Below, in pieces: positions 7,994 to 16,928 of a stretch of 64,000 nucleotides of DNA (its first letter is position 1; each line of letters begins with the position of its first letter). Both the position numbers and the translations under genes were made by a program. This DNA is from Rhizobium sp. Root708 (lineage in GTDB: Bacteria; Pseudomonadota; Alphaproteobacteria; Rhizobiales; Rhizobiaceae), in the NCBI RefSeq assembly GCF_001429725.1, contig NZ_LMHV01000009.1, positions 104,568 to 168,567 of the forward strand. The letters run 5' to 3'. The notes below the pieces were generated by a model. The model did no database searches and was not told where the DNA came from. It worked only from the letters and a program-made list of their open reading frames with translations.

Positions 7994-9697
7994 ATGCGTG
8001 GTGAAGTTCAGAGCGAGAATATCGCGGAAGTGTCAATGGACGAGGCGCGTGCCGAGATCGAGCGACTTCTCGGCGATGGGCGACTTCATCTTTCAGAGCG
8101 GCAAAGGGAGTTGCTACGCTATCTCGCGGAGCGACGGTTCTCAGGCAACAAGGAAGGCGTGAAAGCCTACTGCATTGCAATCGATGTGCTCGGCCGTACC
8201 AGCGCTTTCGAGGCGGGAATCGATCCTATCGTTCGTATTGAGATGAGCCGACTGCGTTCGGCGCTCGACAGTTATTACGAGGCCTACGGGGCGACCGGCG
8301 GCATTCGAGTGCAAATCCCCCGAGGCAGCTACCTCACACGCTTCTACAGAGCAGGCCAAGAAGAAACTCCGGCAGACACGGTTGTCGGGGTGGCCGAGAG
8401 CGCTTCCACTGAGCAGGAGGTGTCGAGTACCGTTGACCAGCGCCGTCGCCTGCCTCCGCCTGCGGCTCTCTATGCAACTGCTGCTGTTGCCAGCGTTTGC
8501 GCTGCTGCCTTGTTCGCAGTGTGGCGGCTTCTCGGGGACCCAGACTGGACCGAAAAGCCAATCGTATATGTGAAGCTCGAAGCTGCCGATTCAGAGCTGA
8601 TGCAAGAGGCTAGCCTTGTTCGCGAGTCCCTGGTTTCCGCGCTAAGCAGGTTCCAAACGCTGACTATTGCAGAACCTCGTTACGCGGCCGCCAGAGCGGC
8701 GAACCGGGTGGGGCGCACCTACGAGATCGACATTCGATATTACGGCGACAGCGGTAACAGGAGAGCATGGTGGCAAGTCGTCCAAAGCAGTTCCGGTGAC
8801 GTTTTGAAGTCTGGCCTTGAGAACATCGGGGCGACGGGGCGCGGTCAATCGCTGGTGATTCAGGAGGTCGCCGATGCCCTAGCACGGCGGTTTGCACCGA
8901 CGAGGAGCGTTATCAACGACGCGGAACTGCGAGAAAGCCCGGAGGATGCGATTGGAAACGCCTGCGTCCTGCGGGCTGAATACGCGCTGGAGACCGGCGG
9001 TCCCGACCAGATCGCTGCCAGCCGACGTTGCCTGGATACGACGCTTTCGCGTAACCCGAGAATATCAGATGCCACGGCAGTGCTTTCGCGCATCCTGCTT
9101 TCCGACAGCACCGCGACCGCCGACGTGGTTGCGGGAGTTGAACTTGCGCGCAAGGCAACGGCCGAAGCTCCGCTGTCGGAGCGTGCACAAACCGCATTGA
9201 TGGTCGCCCAGTTCGCGACCGGCAAGAAGGTCGCAGCGATCGAAACGGGAAACCGCGCGATATCGCTTAATCCGAACAGCCCGGATGCGACGGCAGCGTT
9301 TGCCTTGGTGCTTTACCGATCGGGCTTTGGCGCCGCCGGGGTGTCCATGGCACGTGAGGCAACGGGAATGTCGGACGCGGCTCCTCGGGACGCACTGATG
9401 GTACTGGCGTTCGACGCGTATGCGCGCAAGCAGTACTCCGAGGCCTCGCTGCTTGCCGAGCAAATCAACGGCAGAGACTTTTCCGTGCAGGTTCTGCGAA
9501 CCGCAGCGCTCGGCGAACTCCAATCGCCGGAGGCGGTCGAGCGACTGGAGGAGCTTCGCTCGCTGGATCCCGCCTTTGAGCGCTCGGGAGAAGAGCGATT
9601 TGCGCTGCTACCTCTGCCGGACGAGTTGAAGGCGGGGCTCGTCAAAGCGGGCGCCCGTTTCTCTTCAAACCAGCTGGCAAGCTCCGAAGACAAGTGA
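7994..9697 (+). CDS. Membrane-anchored winged-helix regulator with periplasmic TPR domain, copy 1 (intact)
   Basis: 567 residues. Residues 15-118 form a winged-helix-like domain with the family signature DVLGR..F....DPIVRIE.SRLR..L..YY and a final wing IQIPRGSYL-type strand. This domain also begins many rhizobial cyclase/TPR proteins. One membrane helix lies at about 157-178. After it comes a TolB/FlgO-like region (LVRESLVSALSRFQTLTIAE, WWQVV) and then TPR-like helices to the end. The topology (cytosolic DNA-binding head, periplasmic sensor) resembles CadC/ToxR. ATG 7994 was chosen because GAGGGA precedes it and the N-terminal extension then equals that of the paralogue (14 residues). It is the likely regulator acting at the 17-mer elements. 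Confidence 0.82.
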   Translation: MRGEVQSENIAEVSMDEARAEIERLLGDGRLHLSERQRELLRYLAERRFSGNKEGVKAYCIAIDVLGRTSAFEAGIDPIVRIEMSRLRSALDSYYEAYGATGGIRVQIPRGSYLTRFYRAGQEETPADTVVGVAESASTEQEVSSTVDQRRRLPPPAALYATAAVASVCAAALFAVWRLLGDPDWTEKPIVYVKLEAADSELMQEASLVRESLVSALSRFQTLTIAEPRYAAARAANRVGRTYEIDIRYYGDSGNRRAWWQVVQSSSGDVLKSGLENIGATGRGQSLVIQEVADALARRFAPTRSVINDAELRESPEDAIGNACVLRAEYALETGGPDQIAASRRCLDTTLSRNPRISDATAVLSRILLSDSTATADVVAGVELARKATAEAPLSERAQTALMVAQFATGKKVAAIETGNRAISLNPNSPDATAAFALVLYRSGFGAAGVSMAREATGMSDAAPRDALMVLAFDAYARKQYSEASLLAEQINGRDFSVQVLRTAALGELQSPEAVERLEELRSLDPAFERSGEERFALLPLPDELKAGLVKAGARFSSNQLASSEDK

Positions 9698-9719
9698 ACG
9701 CAAACGAACAACGGTTACT

Positions 9720-9736
9720 GTTACCGTTGCGTACTT
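9720..9736 (+). promoter_or_regulatory. 17-mer regulatory element, copy 2
   Basis: GTTACCGTTGCGTACTT, two mismatches to the 17-mer, lies 145 bases before the ATG of the outer-membrane protein at 9882. It is preceded by another GGTTACT word. Confidence 0.68.
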
Positions 9737-9881
9737 GCGTGTTCCGCACGTTTTGTCACCCCTGATTCAGCAAATTCATCTTCGGCGGCCTTCGTGGTCA
9801 GTCTGGAAAAAGCTTGTGCGAAGAAGCTGCAGCTTATGCATGGGCTGTTTTTTCGAAAACGTGTTTGGAAGCGAGGTCGAC

Positions 9882-10868
9882 ATGATGCGTAGCGGATTGA
9901 ACAGGAAGATTTTTCTCGCCGCGGTAACGGCCGTCGTCGCGCCAGGGTTAGCGCAGGCTGCCGAGGGTGGCGCCGGGTTCTATCTTCTCGGGTCAAAAGG
10001 TCCGGCCGCAGCTATCACGCCGCCGGCTGGCGTCTATTTTCAGAACGACTTCTACTATTACTCGGGAGACCTCGGCGGCGGACGGCAGCTTCCGACCGGC
10101 GGGCGCCTTGCTGTCGGCGTGGAAGGAAAGGCAGCGATCGAGATACCCACGGTCATCTGGATACTGCCGGAAGAGGTCGCTGGCGGTCACATTGGACTGA
10201 GTGGATCGCTTCCCGTCGGCTGGAAGGAGACCGATGCCGACGTGACCCTGGCTGGACCTTTGGGCGGAACGGCCACGGGCGGCGTCACGGATACGGTCTT
10301 TACGGTTGGCGACCCCCTTGCCGGTGCCTTTATCGGCTGGGAGGCGGGCAATTTTCATTGGCAGGTCGGAACGTTGGTCAATATCCCGATCGGCGACTAC
10401 CAAAAGGGCGAGATTTCCAACATTGCCTTCCATCACTGGGGAGCTGATGTTTACGCCGCCGGAACCTGGCTCGATCCGAACATCGGCTTGGACCTCTCCG
10501 GCGTCGTCGGCATGACCTTCAACGCCGAAAACCCCGCGACCGACTATCGGACCGGCAACGAGTTCCATTTTGAATGGGCTGCTGTTCAGCACTTCAATCA
10601 GCAGTTCGACGCCGGCCTCGTTGGCTATTATTATGATCAGGTGACGGGGGATAGCGGCGCCGGCGCCCGTGGCGCCTTCAAGGGCCGCGTAGCAGCGATT
10701 GGCGCAACGATCGGCTACACCTTCATGGCCGGAGAGCTGCCGGTTTCCGCCCGCATCAAGTATTTTCATGAGTTCGCGGTGGAGAATCGTGCCGAGGGAG
10801 ACTCTGTGTTCCTGACGATCTCGATGCCGCTCTCGATCACAAAGCCAACGACCGTCGCCGCTCAATAG
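9882..10868 (+). CDS. COG4313-type outer-membrane protein, copy 2
   Basis: 328 residues with a signal peptide (1-26, cleavage after AQA), then glycine- and aromatic-rich beta strands. It is a paralogue of the protein at 4296-5273, sharing LAGPLGG, a GAD.YAAGTWL strand, FNAENPATDY, VTGDSGAGA and KYFHEFAVENR. The frame is open further upstream, but ATG 9882 has GAGG five bases before it and starts a proper signal peptide. The gene stands alone between the regulator and a strong terminator. The 17-mer at 9720-9736 suggests control by the neighbouring regulator. Confidence 0.82.
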   Translation: MMRSGLNRKIFLAAVTAVVAPGLAQAAEGGAGFYLLGSKGPAAAITPPAGVYFQNDFYYYSGDLGGGRQLPTGGRLAVGVEGKAAIEIPTVIWILPEEVAGGHIGLSGSLPVGWKETDADVTLAGPLGGTATGGVTDTVFTVGDPLAGAFIGWEAGNFHWQVGTLVNIPIGDYQKGEISNIAFHHWGADVYAAGTWLDPNIGLDLSGVVGMTFNAENPATDYRTGNEFHFEWAAVQHFNQQFDAGLVGYYYDQVTGDSGAGARGAFKGRVAAIGATIGYTFMAGELPVSARIKYFHEFAVENRAEGDSVFLTISMPLSITKPTTVAAQ

Positions 10869-10901
10869 ATCGAAGCGAATTGCAGCATTCCTTTACGTGA
10901 C

Positions 10902-10931
10902 GGGCGCGTCCATTTCGGACGCGCCCGCTTT
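10902..10931. terminator. Terminator between convergent outer-membrane and arylsulfatase genes
   Basis: A perfect 10-bp stem (GGGCGCGTCC / GGACGCGCCC) with a 5-base loop, followed by GCTTTA. It lies 33 bases after the outer-membrane gene and 20 bases beyond the convergent arylsulfatase stop. Confidence 0.8.
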
Positions 10932-10946
10932 ACGTCTTGAGGCAGC

Positions 10947-12587
10947 CTATTTTGCGCTCGCCGGGCTTTGATCCAGGGAGCTCATCAACGCGTCGATCAT
11001 CTGGTCGACGCTGAAGCTTGCGGGCCGCTGGCTCGGCGGATAGTCCCTAAATGTCTGAAGGAACGGTGCAACCCTCCAGACACCGTACTGGGCGAGATAG
11101 GCATTCTTGGTCATCCAGTCGTAATACTGGTCGGAAACTGTATCGGCCCGTTCGAAGGGATCCATGCGAAGGTTGAAGACCTTCGGCACGCGAAGGCTCG
11201 TGAACGGGTTGGCCCAGACCTGGAAGCCACCCGGCTGGCGCTGTTCGGAGAAGACGAGCTTCCAGTCGTCCCAGCGATATGCAACGAGAAGGCCGTCGTC
11301 ATTGAAGTAGAAAAACTCGTTTCGGGCGGACTTCGGGTGCTGCCCCGTTAGATATGGAAGCTGGTTGTAGCCGTCGAGGTGAACCTTGAACTGGTTTCCG
11401 TCTATCGACGTCCCCTTGAGCAGCTTGTCCTTGATATCGGCGTCGCCAGCCGCGGCGACGAGCGTGGGGAACCAGTCGAGGCCGGACATCATCTGGTTCG
11501 ACACTTCTCCGGCCTTGATGTGGCCTGGCCAGCGAACCATGGCCGGAACGCGGAAGGCGCCTTCCCAGTTGGTATCCTTCTCGCTGCGGAACGAGGTCGT
11601 GGCGGCGTCCGGCCATGACCACTGGTTCGGACCGTTGTCCGTCGTGTAGACGACGATTGTGTTGTCCGCGATCCCGAAGTCGTCCAGCGCCTTGAGCAGC
11701 TTACCGACGTCGCCGTCGTGCTCGAGCATGCCGTCGGCGTAGTCGTTGCCGGGCATGCCGCTCTGCCCCTGCATGGAAGCGCGCACATGCGTGAAGGCGT
11801 GCATGCGCGTCGTGTTCATCCATGTGAAGAACGGCTTGCCCGCCTTGGATTGCCGACCGATGAAGTCGATCGCGGCGGCGGTCGTCTCGTCGTCGATCGT
11901 CTCCATGCGCTTGGTATTCAGGGCTCCGGTATCCTCGATCTTTCCGTCCGCCGAGGCTTTCAGCACGCCGCGCGGTGAGTTCGTCCGGACGAACTCCTTG
12001 TCGTCCTTGGGATAGTAGGGACGCTCGGGCTCTTCCTCGGCGTTGAGATGATAGAGGTTCCCGAAGAACTCATCGAAGCCATGCTTGGTGGGCAGGAATT
12101 CGTCCCGGTCGCCGAGATGGTTCTTGCCGAACTGGCCGGTTGAATAGCCGAGCGGCTTCAGGGCCTGGGCGATGGTGATGTCGCGAGGCTGCAGTCCGAC
12201 GGTCGCGCCGGGAATGCCGACTTTGCAAAGCCCGGTGCGCAGGCAAACCTGTCCGGTGATGAAGGTGGAGCGCCCGGCCGTGCAGCTGTTCTCGGCATAA
12301 TAGTCCGTGAACATCATGCCTTCCTTGGCGATCCGGTCGATGTTCGGCGTCTTATAACCTACCAAGCCGAACGAATAGGCGCTGATGTTGGTCTGGCCGA
12401 TATCGTCGCCGAAGATCACGAGGATGTTCGGCTTGGAGGCGTCTTGCGACGGAGCGGTGTCCGTGGCCGGCGGTGTGGTTGGCGTGGCCTGTTGGGCCAT
12501 CGATGGCGTCATGAATGTCGATGACGTCAGGGCCATCGCCAGTGCGGCGGTAGCGCTGAGAAGTCTTCTGGAGATTCTCCGGGTCAT
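10947..12587 (-). CDS. Secreted arylsulfatase (formylglycine sulfatase family)
   Basis: 546 residues with an export signal (about residues 1-31, ending PSMA) and a Pro/Thr linker. The sulfatase domain starts at PNILVIFGDD (metal ligands Asp61-Asp62). The catalytic motif is C-T-A-G-R-S at 102-107, the residue later converted to formylglycine being Cys102. Ala replaces the usual Pro at the third position. GKNHLGD and HAFTH follow. It would hydrolyse sulfate esters in the periplasm. No formylglycine-generating enzyme or anaerobic maturase is in the window. It is a single gene with the 17-mer 124 bases upstream. Confidence 0.9.
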   Translation of the reverse strand: MTRRISRRLLSATAALAMALTSSTFMTPSMAQQATPTTPPATDTAPSQDASKPNILVIFGDDIGQTNISAYSFGLVGYKTPNIDRIAKEGMMFTDYYAENSCTAGRSTFITGQVCLRTGLCKVGIPGATVGLQPRDITIAQALKPLGYSTGQFGKNHLGDRDEFLPTKHGFDEFFGNLYHLNAEEEPERPYYPKDDKEFVRTNSPRGVLKASADGKIEDTGALNTKRMETIDDETTAAAIDFIGRQSKAGKPFFTWMNTTRMHAFTHVRASMQGQSGMPGNDYADGMLEHDGDVGKLLKALDDFGIADNTIVVYTTDNGPNQWSWPDAATTSFRSEKDTNWEGAFRVPAMVRWPGHIKAGEVSNQMMSGLDWFPTLVAAAGDADIKDKLLKGTSIDGNQFKVHLDGYNQLPYLTGQHPKSARNEFFYFNDDGLLVAYRWDDWKLVFSEQRQPGGFQVWANPFTSLRVPKVFNLRMDPFERADTVSDQYYDWMTKNAYLAQYGVWRVAPFLQTFRDYPPSQRPASFSVDQMIDALMSSLDQSPASAK

Positions 12588-13084
12588 GGCGTTCTCCTTG
12601 AGATCCGGTCGTTCAGCATTCTGCTCTCCTTGTGGTCGGCACGCGTGGCCGTTGCCGGAGCGGGTTTTCGCTTTCGACTAGAGGAAATTTGAACGCCTTT
12701 CGCCCGCGCGTAAGTACGTAACGGTAAATGCCAACGTAACGAGGTTACAGAAGGCGGTAGGTTCTCCCCGAAGACTGCCTCGTAGCCTGGCGGTTGGGCG
12801 CGTGTATTCACGCGTTCGATGGCGTTTGGATGTGACGACCTAGTTGCAAAGTTTCCCGGCAAGACTGACGCTGTACGCGATCATTTATCGCGGAGGTAGA
12901 CCGCCGCCGCGACACTATGTTTTAACCCGCTGTTACAGAAGCTTCCCAGCGCGCACCCACTAGCCTGGTCTTGATCGATATAAGGGAGACCATCCGCGCT
13001 TTGAGAGCGCGAACGGCCGGTAGGCCGCTGTAAATACCATGCCCGTGCGCTCCCGGCCTGGCAGCTTCCAGCCAGCCACTGCCT
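12588..13084. other. Intergenic region between arylsulfatase and recombinase
   Basis: About 497 bases. The arylsulfatase side carries the 17-mer at 12712-12728, preceded in the transcribed direction by a TGTAAC...GTTACG pair. The rest has several short GC-rich inverted repeats (for example GGCCGG..CCGG near 13013-13024) but no convincing gene, promoter or recombination-site pair. Confidence 0.5.
12712..12728 (-). promoter_or_regulatory. 17-mer regulatory element, copy 3, facing arylsulfatase
   Basis: AAGTACGTAACGGTAAA on the plus strand, which is the exact reverse complement of copy 1a. It ends 124 bases before the arylsulfatase ATG. Further upstream in the gene's direction is TGTAACCTCGTTACG, a second repeat of the same TAAC/GTTAC words. 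Confidence 0.75.
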
Positions 13085-14020
13085 TCAACGAGGGAGCAGT
13101 CCAAAGCGGTGGGCCTCGTCCAGAAAGTGTCTGACGGAGGAGGGCTGCCATTTCCGTCCGCCGCGCGCCGGACGCTCGCCCATAGCGTCCAATTGCGCGG
13201 CGATGCCACGCAGTGAAAGTGTCGGATCGGCAATCGCCACCGCAGCCACGAGCTTCATCAACCGATCCTCGGGGATGCGACGGCTGGAGCGCGCAAGCAG
13301 TTCCGGATCGGCGAGATTCTCGCGAACCATTCTATGGACGGCACGCCGCAGTCGCTCGACCGTCCAGTCCTGCCCGCGCCGATTGAGGATGAGCGTAATG
13401 TTTTCCCAGCCGTGCTGCGGACGCAGTTGCTGGACAACCGGCAGCCAACTCTCCGACGACGATCGCAGTTCGTCGAGATAGGCCTTTTCGCGCGCTCTTG
13501 AAATTGCTGCCCTTGCTTCCGGCAGCCCATCGCGCAGGCCCGGATTGCCGGCGAGCTTGCCTTTCGCTTTCGCGGCCTTCATGCCGGCTTTGGTTCGCTC
13601 CGCCGTGACGGACCGGTCGAGCCTGACAACGGCGCCAAGGACCTGCAACGCAAACATACCTTGCGATGTGATGGTATCGATAGGATCGTGCAGCGATCGA
13701 AAATGAATGCCCCGAGCCAATAGATGCTCTATCAGCTGCAGAAGGTTCGCCGCCGATCGGCCCATCCGGTCGAGGTCCGTAACAACAAGCGTTTCGCCCT
13801 CAGTAAGTTCACTCAAGACCTTCTCAAGCACAGGCCGATTGTCGGACGCCCCGGAGGCATGATCCTGACGAATTTGATCGCAGCCGGCGGCGCGCAATTC
13901 TGCCACCTGTGTATCGGTCTGATGCGCGTCGGGCGAAATACGCGCATAGCCGATGACGCGCCGCGAGATGGGCTTAGCGCCTCTTGAGGCATCTTCGGTG
14001 TCGGCTGTCTCGACTCTCAT
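13085..14020 (-). CDS. Serine recombinase (resolvase/invertase family)
   Basis: About 311 residues from the likely ATG at 14020; the frame is open to 14047. The N-terminal resolvase domain has RVIGYARIS with the nucleophile Ser, then the LVVTDLDRMGRSAANLL segment and GMFALQVLGAVVRLDRSVTAERTKAGM. The C-terminus is longer than in Pin/Hin invertases and contains extra helix-turn-helix-like parts. The protein would cut and rejoin DNA through a Ser-DNA linkage. No phage or transposon genes and no obvious invertible segment flank it. No strong ribosome site was seen. Confidence 0.85.
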   Translation of the reverse strand: MRVETADTEDASRGAKPISRRVIGYARISPDAHQTDTQVAELRAAGCDQIRQDHASGASDNRPVLEKVLSELTEGETLVVTDLDRMGRSAANLLQLIEHLLARGIHFRSLHDPIDTITSQGMFALQVLGAVVRLDRSVTAERTKAGMKAAKAKGKLAGNPGLRDGLPEARAAISRAREKAYLDELRSSSESWLPVVQQLRPQHGWENITLILNRRGQDWTVERLRRAVHRMVRENLADPELLARSSRRIPEDRLMKLVAAVAIADPTLSLRGIAAQLDAMGERPARGGRKWQPSSVRHFLDEAHRFGLLPR

Positions 14021-14216
14021 CATTTTTAGATACAGGCAAATGAGCACACTGCAAAATGACCGCTCGTCAATGGGCTGCGGTCATAAGAGACTTGCGACGG
14101 AAATCGGCGCCTGCCGCGAGATATTGCATTGCAGCATTACACCCATGCGAAATCTGAAATGCTCATCTTGAAGGCAAGGTGCTATAGAATTCGCCAACAA
14201 CGATTAAAGGTGTGAT

Positions 14217-14354
14217 ATGAAAATAGGCAGCAAGATCAGCGAATTTATCCAGCTTCGCAAGGCATACCGTCAGCTCTCGCAGCTCGATGACGCAGCATTG
14301 AAGGACATCGGTCTGTCCCGCGGCGAAATCAAGCGCGCAGTATTCGGTCGCTAA
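14217..14354 (+). CDS. DUF1127 small protein
   Basis: 45 residues beginning MKIGSKISEFIQLRKAYRQL and containing LSQLDDAALKDIGLSRGEI, the hallmark of DUF1127 (YjiS-like) peptides. In rhizobia these arginine-rich peptides have been linked to RNA binding, phosphate and C1 metabolism. ATG 14217 follows AAAGG at a seven-base distance. The gene stands alone. Confidence 0.88.
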   Translation: MKIGSKISEFIQLRKAYRQLSQLDDAALKDIGLSRGEIKRAVFGR

Positions 14355-14652
14355 GCTTAGTTGCCGCCGGCGAGGGGATGCCCCTGCCGTGGATTGCGCG
14401 TGCGGCGAGTTTTACTGCCGTGCGCGATCGCGCCTCACTCCGTGCGAGGCTATTTCCGCGAGACATAAGTCGTTACTCGTCGGATCCGGTATGAGCCGGC
14501 AGATTTAGCCGGTTCCCGTCACCGAAATACACAATGCGCAGTCTGGTACCGTGCGGTGGCTCCTGTGGGCTGGCGTGTGCCTATCCCTATTCCAGCATTT
14601 TGACCGGAGACCGGCCGTTGTTTCACGACCGGTCGCGTTCGTTGTCGGCTTG

Positions 14653-15432
14653 TCAATGAGCCGATGCTGCCTTCTCGATCAGCCGTGCAACGGTTTCGGG
14701 ATGTGAAACCATGACGACATGGGATCCGCCCTTAACGACGACGGTTTCCTTCGATCCCGCGCGCTTCGCCATCCATTCTTGCGCGGCCGGCGGGATGTTC
14801 TTGTCGGCGTCGCCGTAGACGAACCAGGACGGGATGGTCTTCCACGCTGGCTTGCCAGCCGGTTCGCCAAGCGCCGCTTCAGCGATCGGCCGCTGTGTCG
14901 CCGCCATCAGCTTGGCCTCTTGCTTCGGAACATCCGCGGCGAACTGCTCGGGAAACTTCGCCTGATCAATGTAGAGATCGTGGCCGCCATCAGGCAGGGC
15001 TACCGGCGGTGCGAGGGTCGGCGCCAGCGTGCTTCCTGGGAACTTCCCGCTAAGTGCAACCGCGCTCTCGCCGGCCTCCGGCGCAAAGGCGGCAACAAAG
15101 ACCAGACCCTTGACGTTGTCATGCCCGGTTGCCGCGTCCGATATGACGCTGCCGCCGTAGGAGTGGCCGACCAGAACAACCGGACCCTTTACACTCGTCA
15201 GGAGCGCTGAAACCGCTTTCGCGTCGCTATTCACGCCGCGCAGCGGGTTTGCTGCCGCGATGACGCTATAGCCATCCGCCTGAAGATCTTTAATGACCCC
15301 GTTCCAGCTGTCCGATTCCGCGAAGGCGCCGTGAACGAGAACGATTGTGGGTTTGTCCGCGGAGAAGGCTTGTCCTGACAGGAGCAGGGCGGCTGCGGCG
15401 GCGGTACCAAATAAAGTATTGCGGAAAGACAT
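14653..15432 (-). CDS. Secreted alpha/beta hydrolase
   Basis: 259 residues from the ATG preceded by GAGAGGAA. A signal peptide covers about residues 1-24 (ending QAFS). The alpha/beta hydrolase fold has the oxyanion strand IVLVHGAFAE, nucleophile elbow GHSYGG, acid YGDADKNIP and catalytic His in GGSHVVMVSHPE. This subgroup (EstC-like small hydrolases) usually acts on esters or lactones; the substrate here is unknown. The gene is monocistronic. Confidence 0.87.
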   Translation of the reverse strand: MSFRNTLFGTAAAAALLLSGQAFSADKPTIVLVHGAFAESDSWNGVIKDLQADGYSVIAAANPLRGVNSDAKAVSALLTSVKGPVVLVGHSYGGSVISDAATGHDNVKGLVFVAAFAPEAGESAVALSGKFPGSTLAPTLAPPVALPDGGHDLYIDQAKFPEQFAADVPKQEAKLMAATQRPIAEAALGEPAGKPAWKTIPSWFVYGDADKNIPPAAQEWMAKRAGSKETVVVKGGSHVVMVSHPETVARLIEKAASAH

Positions 15433-15770
15433 TGGGGTTCCTCTCGGTTTCAAAAAAGACAGCCTGCTTAAACCGATCTCGCGTATCGCCAGTATGTCTG
15501 ACGAAGCTGCTTCCTGTAACCGTTTGTACCGGCGGACCCGATGCTACAGTGCGATACAATCTCGGCTGGCTTTCTGTTTGACGCTTGGCGCCAAAGGTCT
15601 CCGTCGCTCGTCCATCTCCCGATTTTCTCGATCTCATCTCTATCTCGCTATCCTCGGCGATCATGACCTCCATGCCGGGCGCGATGTTGACAACCAAAAA
15701 TCGCTAGCTCATATATGAACGATCCATTCAGATAAGAATTATCTGCTGCGTAATGCCGGGGAGGATAGGA
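15433..15770. other. Intergenic region between hydrolase and CoA-transferase
   Basis: About 338 bases separating divergent genes, so it must hold both promoters. A word TGTAACCGTTTGTACC at 15515-15530 looks superficially like the 17-mer but has different internal spacing. The only clear signal is the GGGGAGGATAGGA ribosome site before 15771. Confidence 0.4.
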
Positions 15771-16928
15771 ATGCAAGACGATACCGGGCTGCTCGCCGGC
15801 CTCACTGTGGTCGACCTGAGCCAGTTTTTGTCCGGGCCATACTGCTCGCTGCGACTGCTTGATCTTGGCGCTCGCGTCATCAAGATCGAGAGGCCTGATG
15901 GCGGCGATCTTTCCCGCCGGCTGTATCTGAGCGACACGGAAGTCGGCGGCGATTCCACGCTCTTCCACGCCATCAATCGTGGCAAGGAAAGTCTCTCGAT
16001 CGATCTAAAGAACGAAAAAGACCTCGCATTCCTGCGCACGCTTCTCGCCAAGGCCGACGTGGTGATCCAGAATTTCCGGCCGGGTGTCGTTGAGCGTCTC
16101 GGGCTCGACTACGAGGCTGTGAAAGCGATCAATCCGTCGATCGTCTATGCGTCGATCAGCGGCTATGGCGAGGAAGGCCCCTGGGTTATGCGTCCCGGCC
16201 AGGATCTACTAGCGCAGGCGCGATCAGGTGTCATGTGGCTGAACGGCGATGAGCAGCAGGGCCCCGTTCCGTTTGGACTGGCGGTCGCTGATATGCTGGC
16301 TGGTGCCAACACGTGCCAAGGCATTCTCGCCGCGCTCGTCAGGCGCGGGATCTCCGGCAAGGGAGCGCATATTCAGACAAGCCTTCTGGAGAGCCTCGTC
16401 GACTTCCAGTTCGAGGTGCTGACCACGCATCTCAACGATGGCGGCCGCGCGCCGAAGCGCTCGGATTTCCGCAGCGCCCACGCCTATCTGTCCGCTCCCT
16501 ACGGCGTCTATCCGGCGAGTGACGGCTATCTGGCGATCGCGATGATGCCGATCGGCAAACTCCAGGATCTGCTGGAACTGGTTGAGCTGCAGCCCTACCG
16601 CGACGACAGCAAGGCTTGGTTCACGAAACGGGACGAGATCAAGCAGGTCATCGCAAGTCGCATCGCCACGCACACGGTCGATCATTGGCTTTCCATCCTT
16701 GAACCCGCCGACATCTGGTGCGCGAAGGTGTTGCAATGGTCCGAACTGCTGCAGAGCGAGGGCTTCCGCATTCTCGATATGCTGCAGACGGTTACGCGAG
16801 AAGATGATGTCTCCATCGGCACCACCCGCTCCCCGATCCGCGTCAACGGCAAACGCCCGACGTCCGACCGTGCCGCGCCGCGGATTGGAGAACACAGCGC
16901 TGATATCCGCAGGGAGTTCGAAGCATGA
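15771..16928 (+). CDS. CaiB/BaiF family CoA-transferase (class III)
   Basis: 385 residues, the usual family length. The N-terminal motif LTVVDLSQFLSGPYCSLRLLDLGARVIKIERP and the later NFRPGVVERLGLDYEAVKAINPSIVYASISGYG and GPVPFGLAVADMLAG region are typical class III CoA-transferase sequence; the Asp nucleophile is expected in the last of these. It would move CoA between carboxylic acids. ATG 15771 follows AGGATAGGA. Its last codon overlaps the next gene (ATGA), a coupling to a binding-protein-like partner. Confidence 0.9.
   Translation: MQDDTGLLAGLTVVDLSQFLSGPYCSLRLLDLGARVIKIERPDGGDLSRRLYLSDTEVGGDSTLFHAINRGKESLSIDLKNEKDLAFLRTLLAKADVVIQNFRPGVVERLGLDYEAVKAINPSIVYASISGYGEEGPWVMRPGQDLLAQARSGVMWLNGDEQQGPVPFGLAVADMLAGANTCQGILAALVRRGISGKGAHIQTSLLESLVDFQFEVLTTHLNDGGRAPKRSDFRSAHAYLSAPYGVYPASDGYLAIAMMPIGKLQDLLELVELQPYRDDSKAWFTKRDEIKQVIASRIATHTVDHWLSILEPADIWCAKVLQWSELLQSEGFRILDMLQTVTREDDVSIGTTRSPIRVNGKRPTSDRAAPRIGEHSADIRREFEA

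Noticed and set aside
12588..15432. Prophage or genomic island around the serine recombinase
   Set aside because: No phage, transposase, tRNA or attachment-site repeats were seen; a single recombinase is not enough.
15515..15530. TGTAACCGTTTGTACC as a further copy of the 17-mer
   Set aside because: The spacing between CCGTT and GTAC differs by one base and the ending is not CGTACTT; it is 240 bases from the next start.
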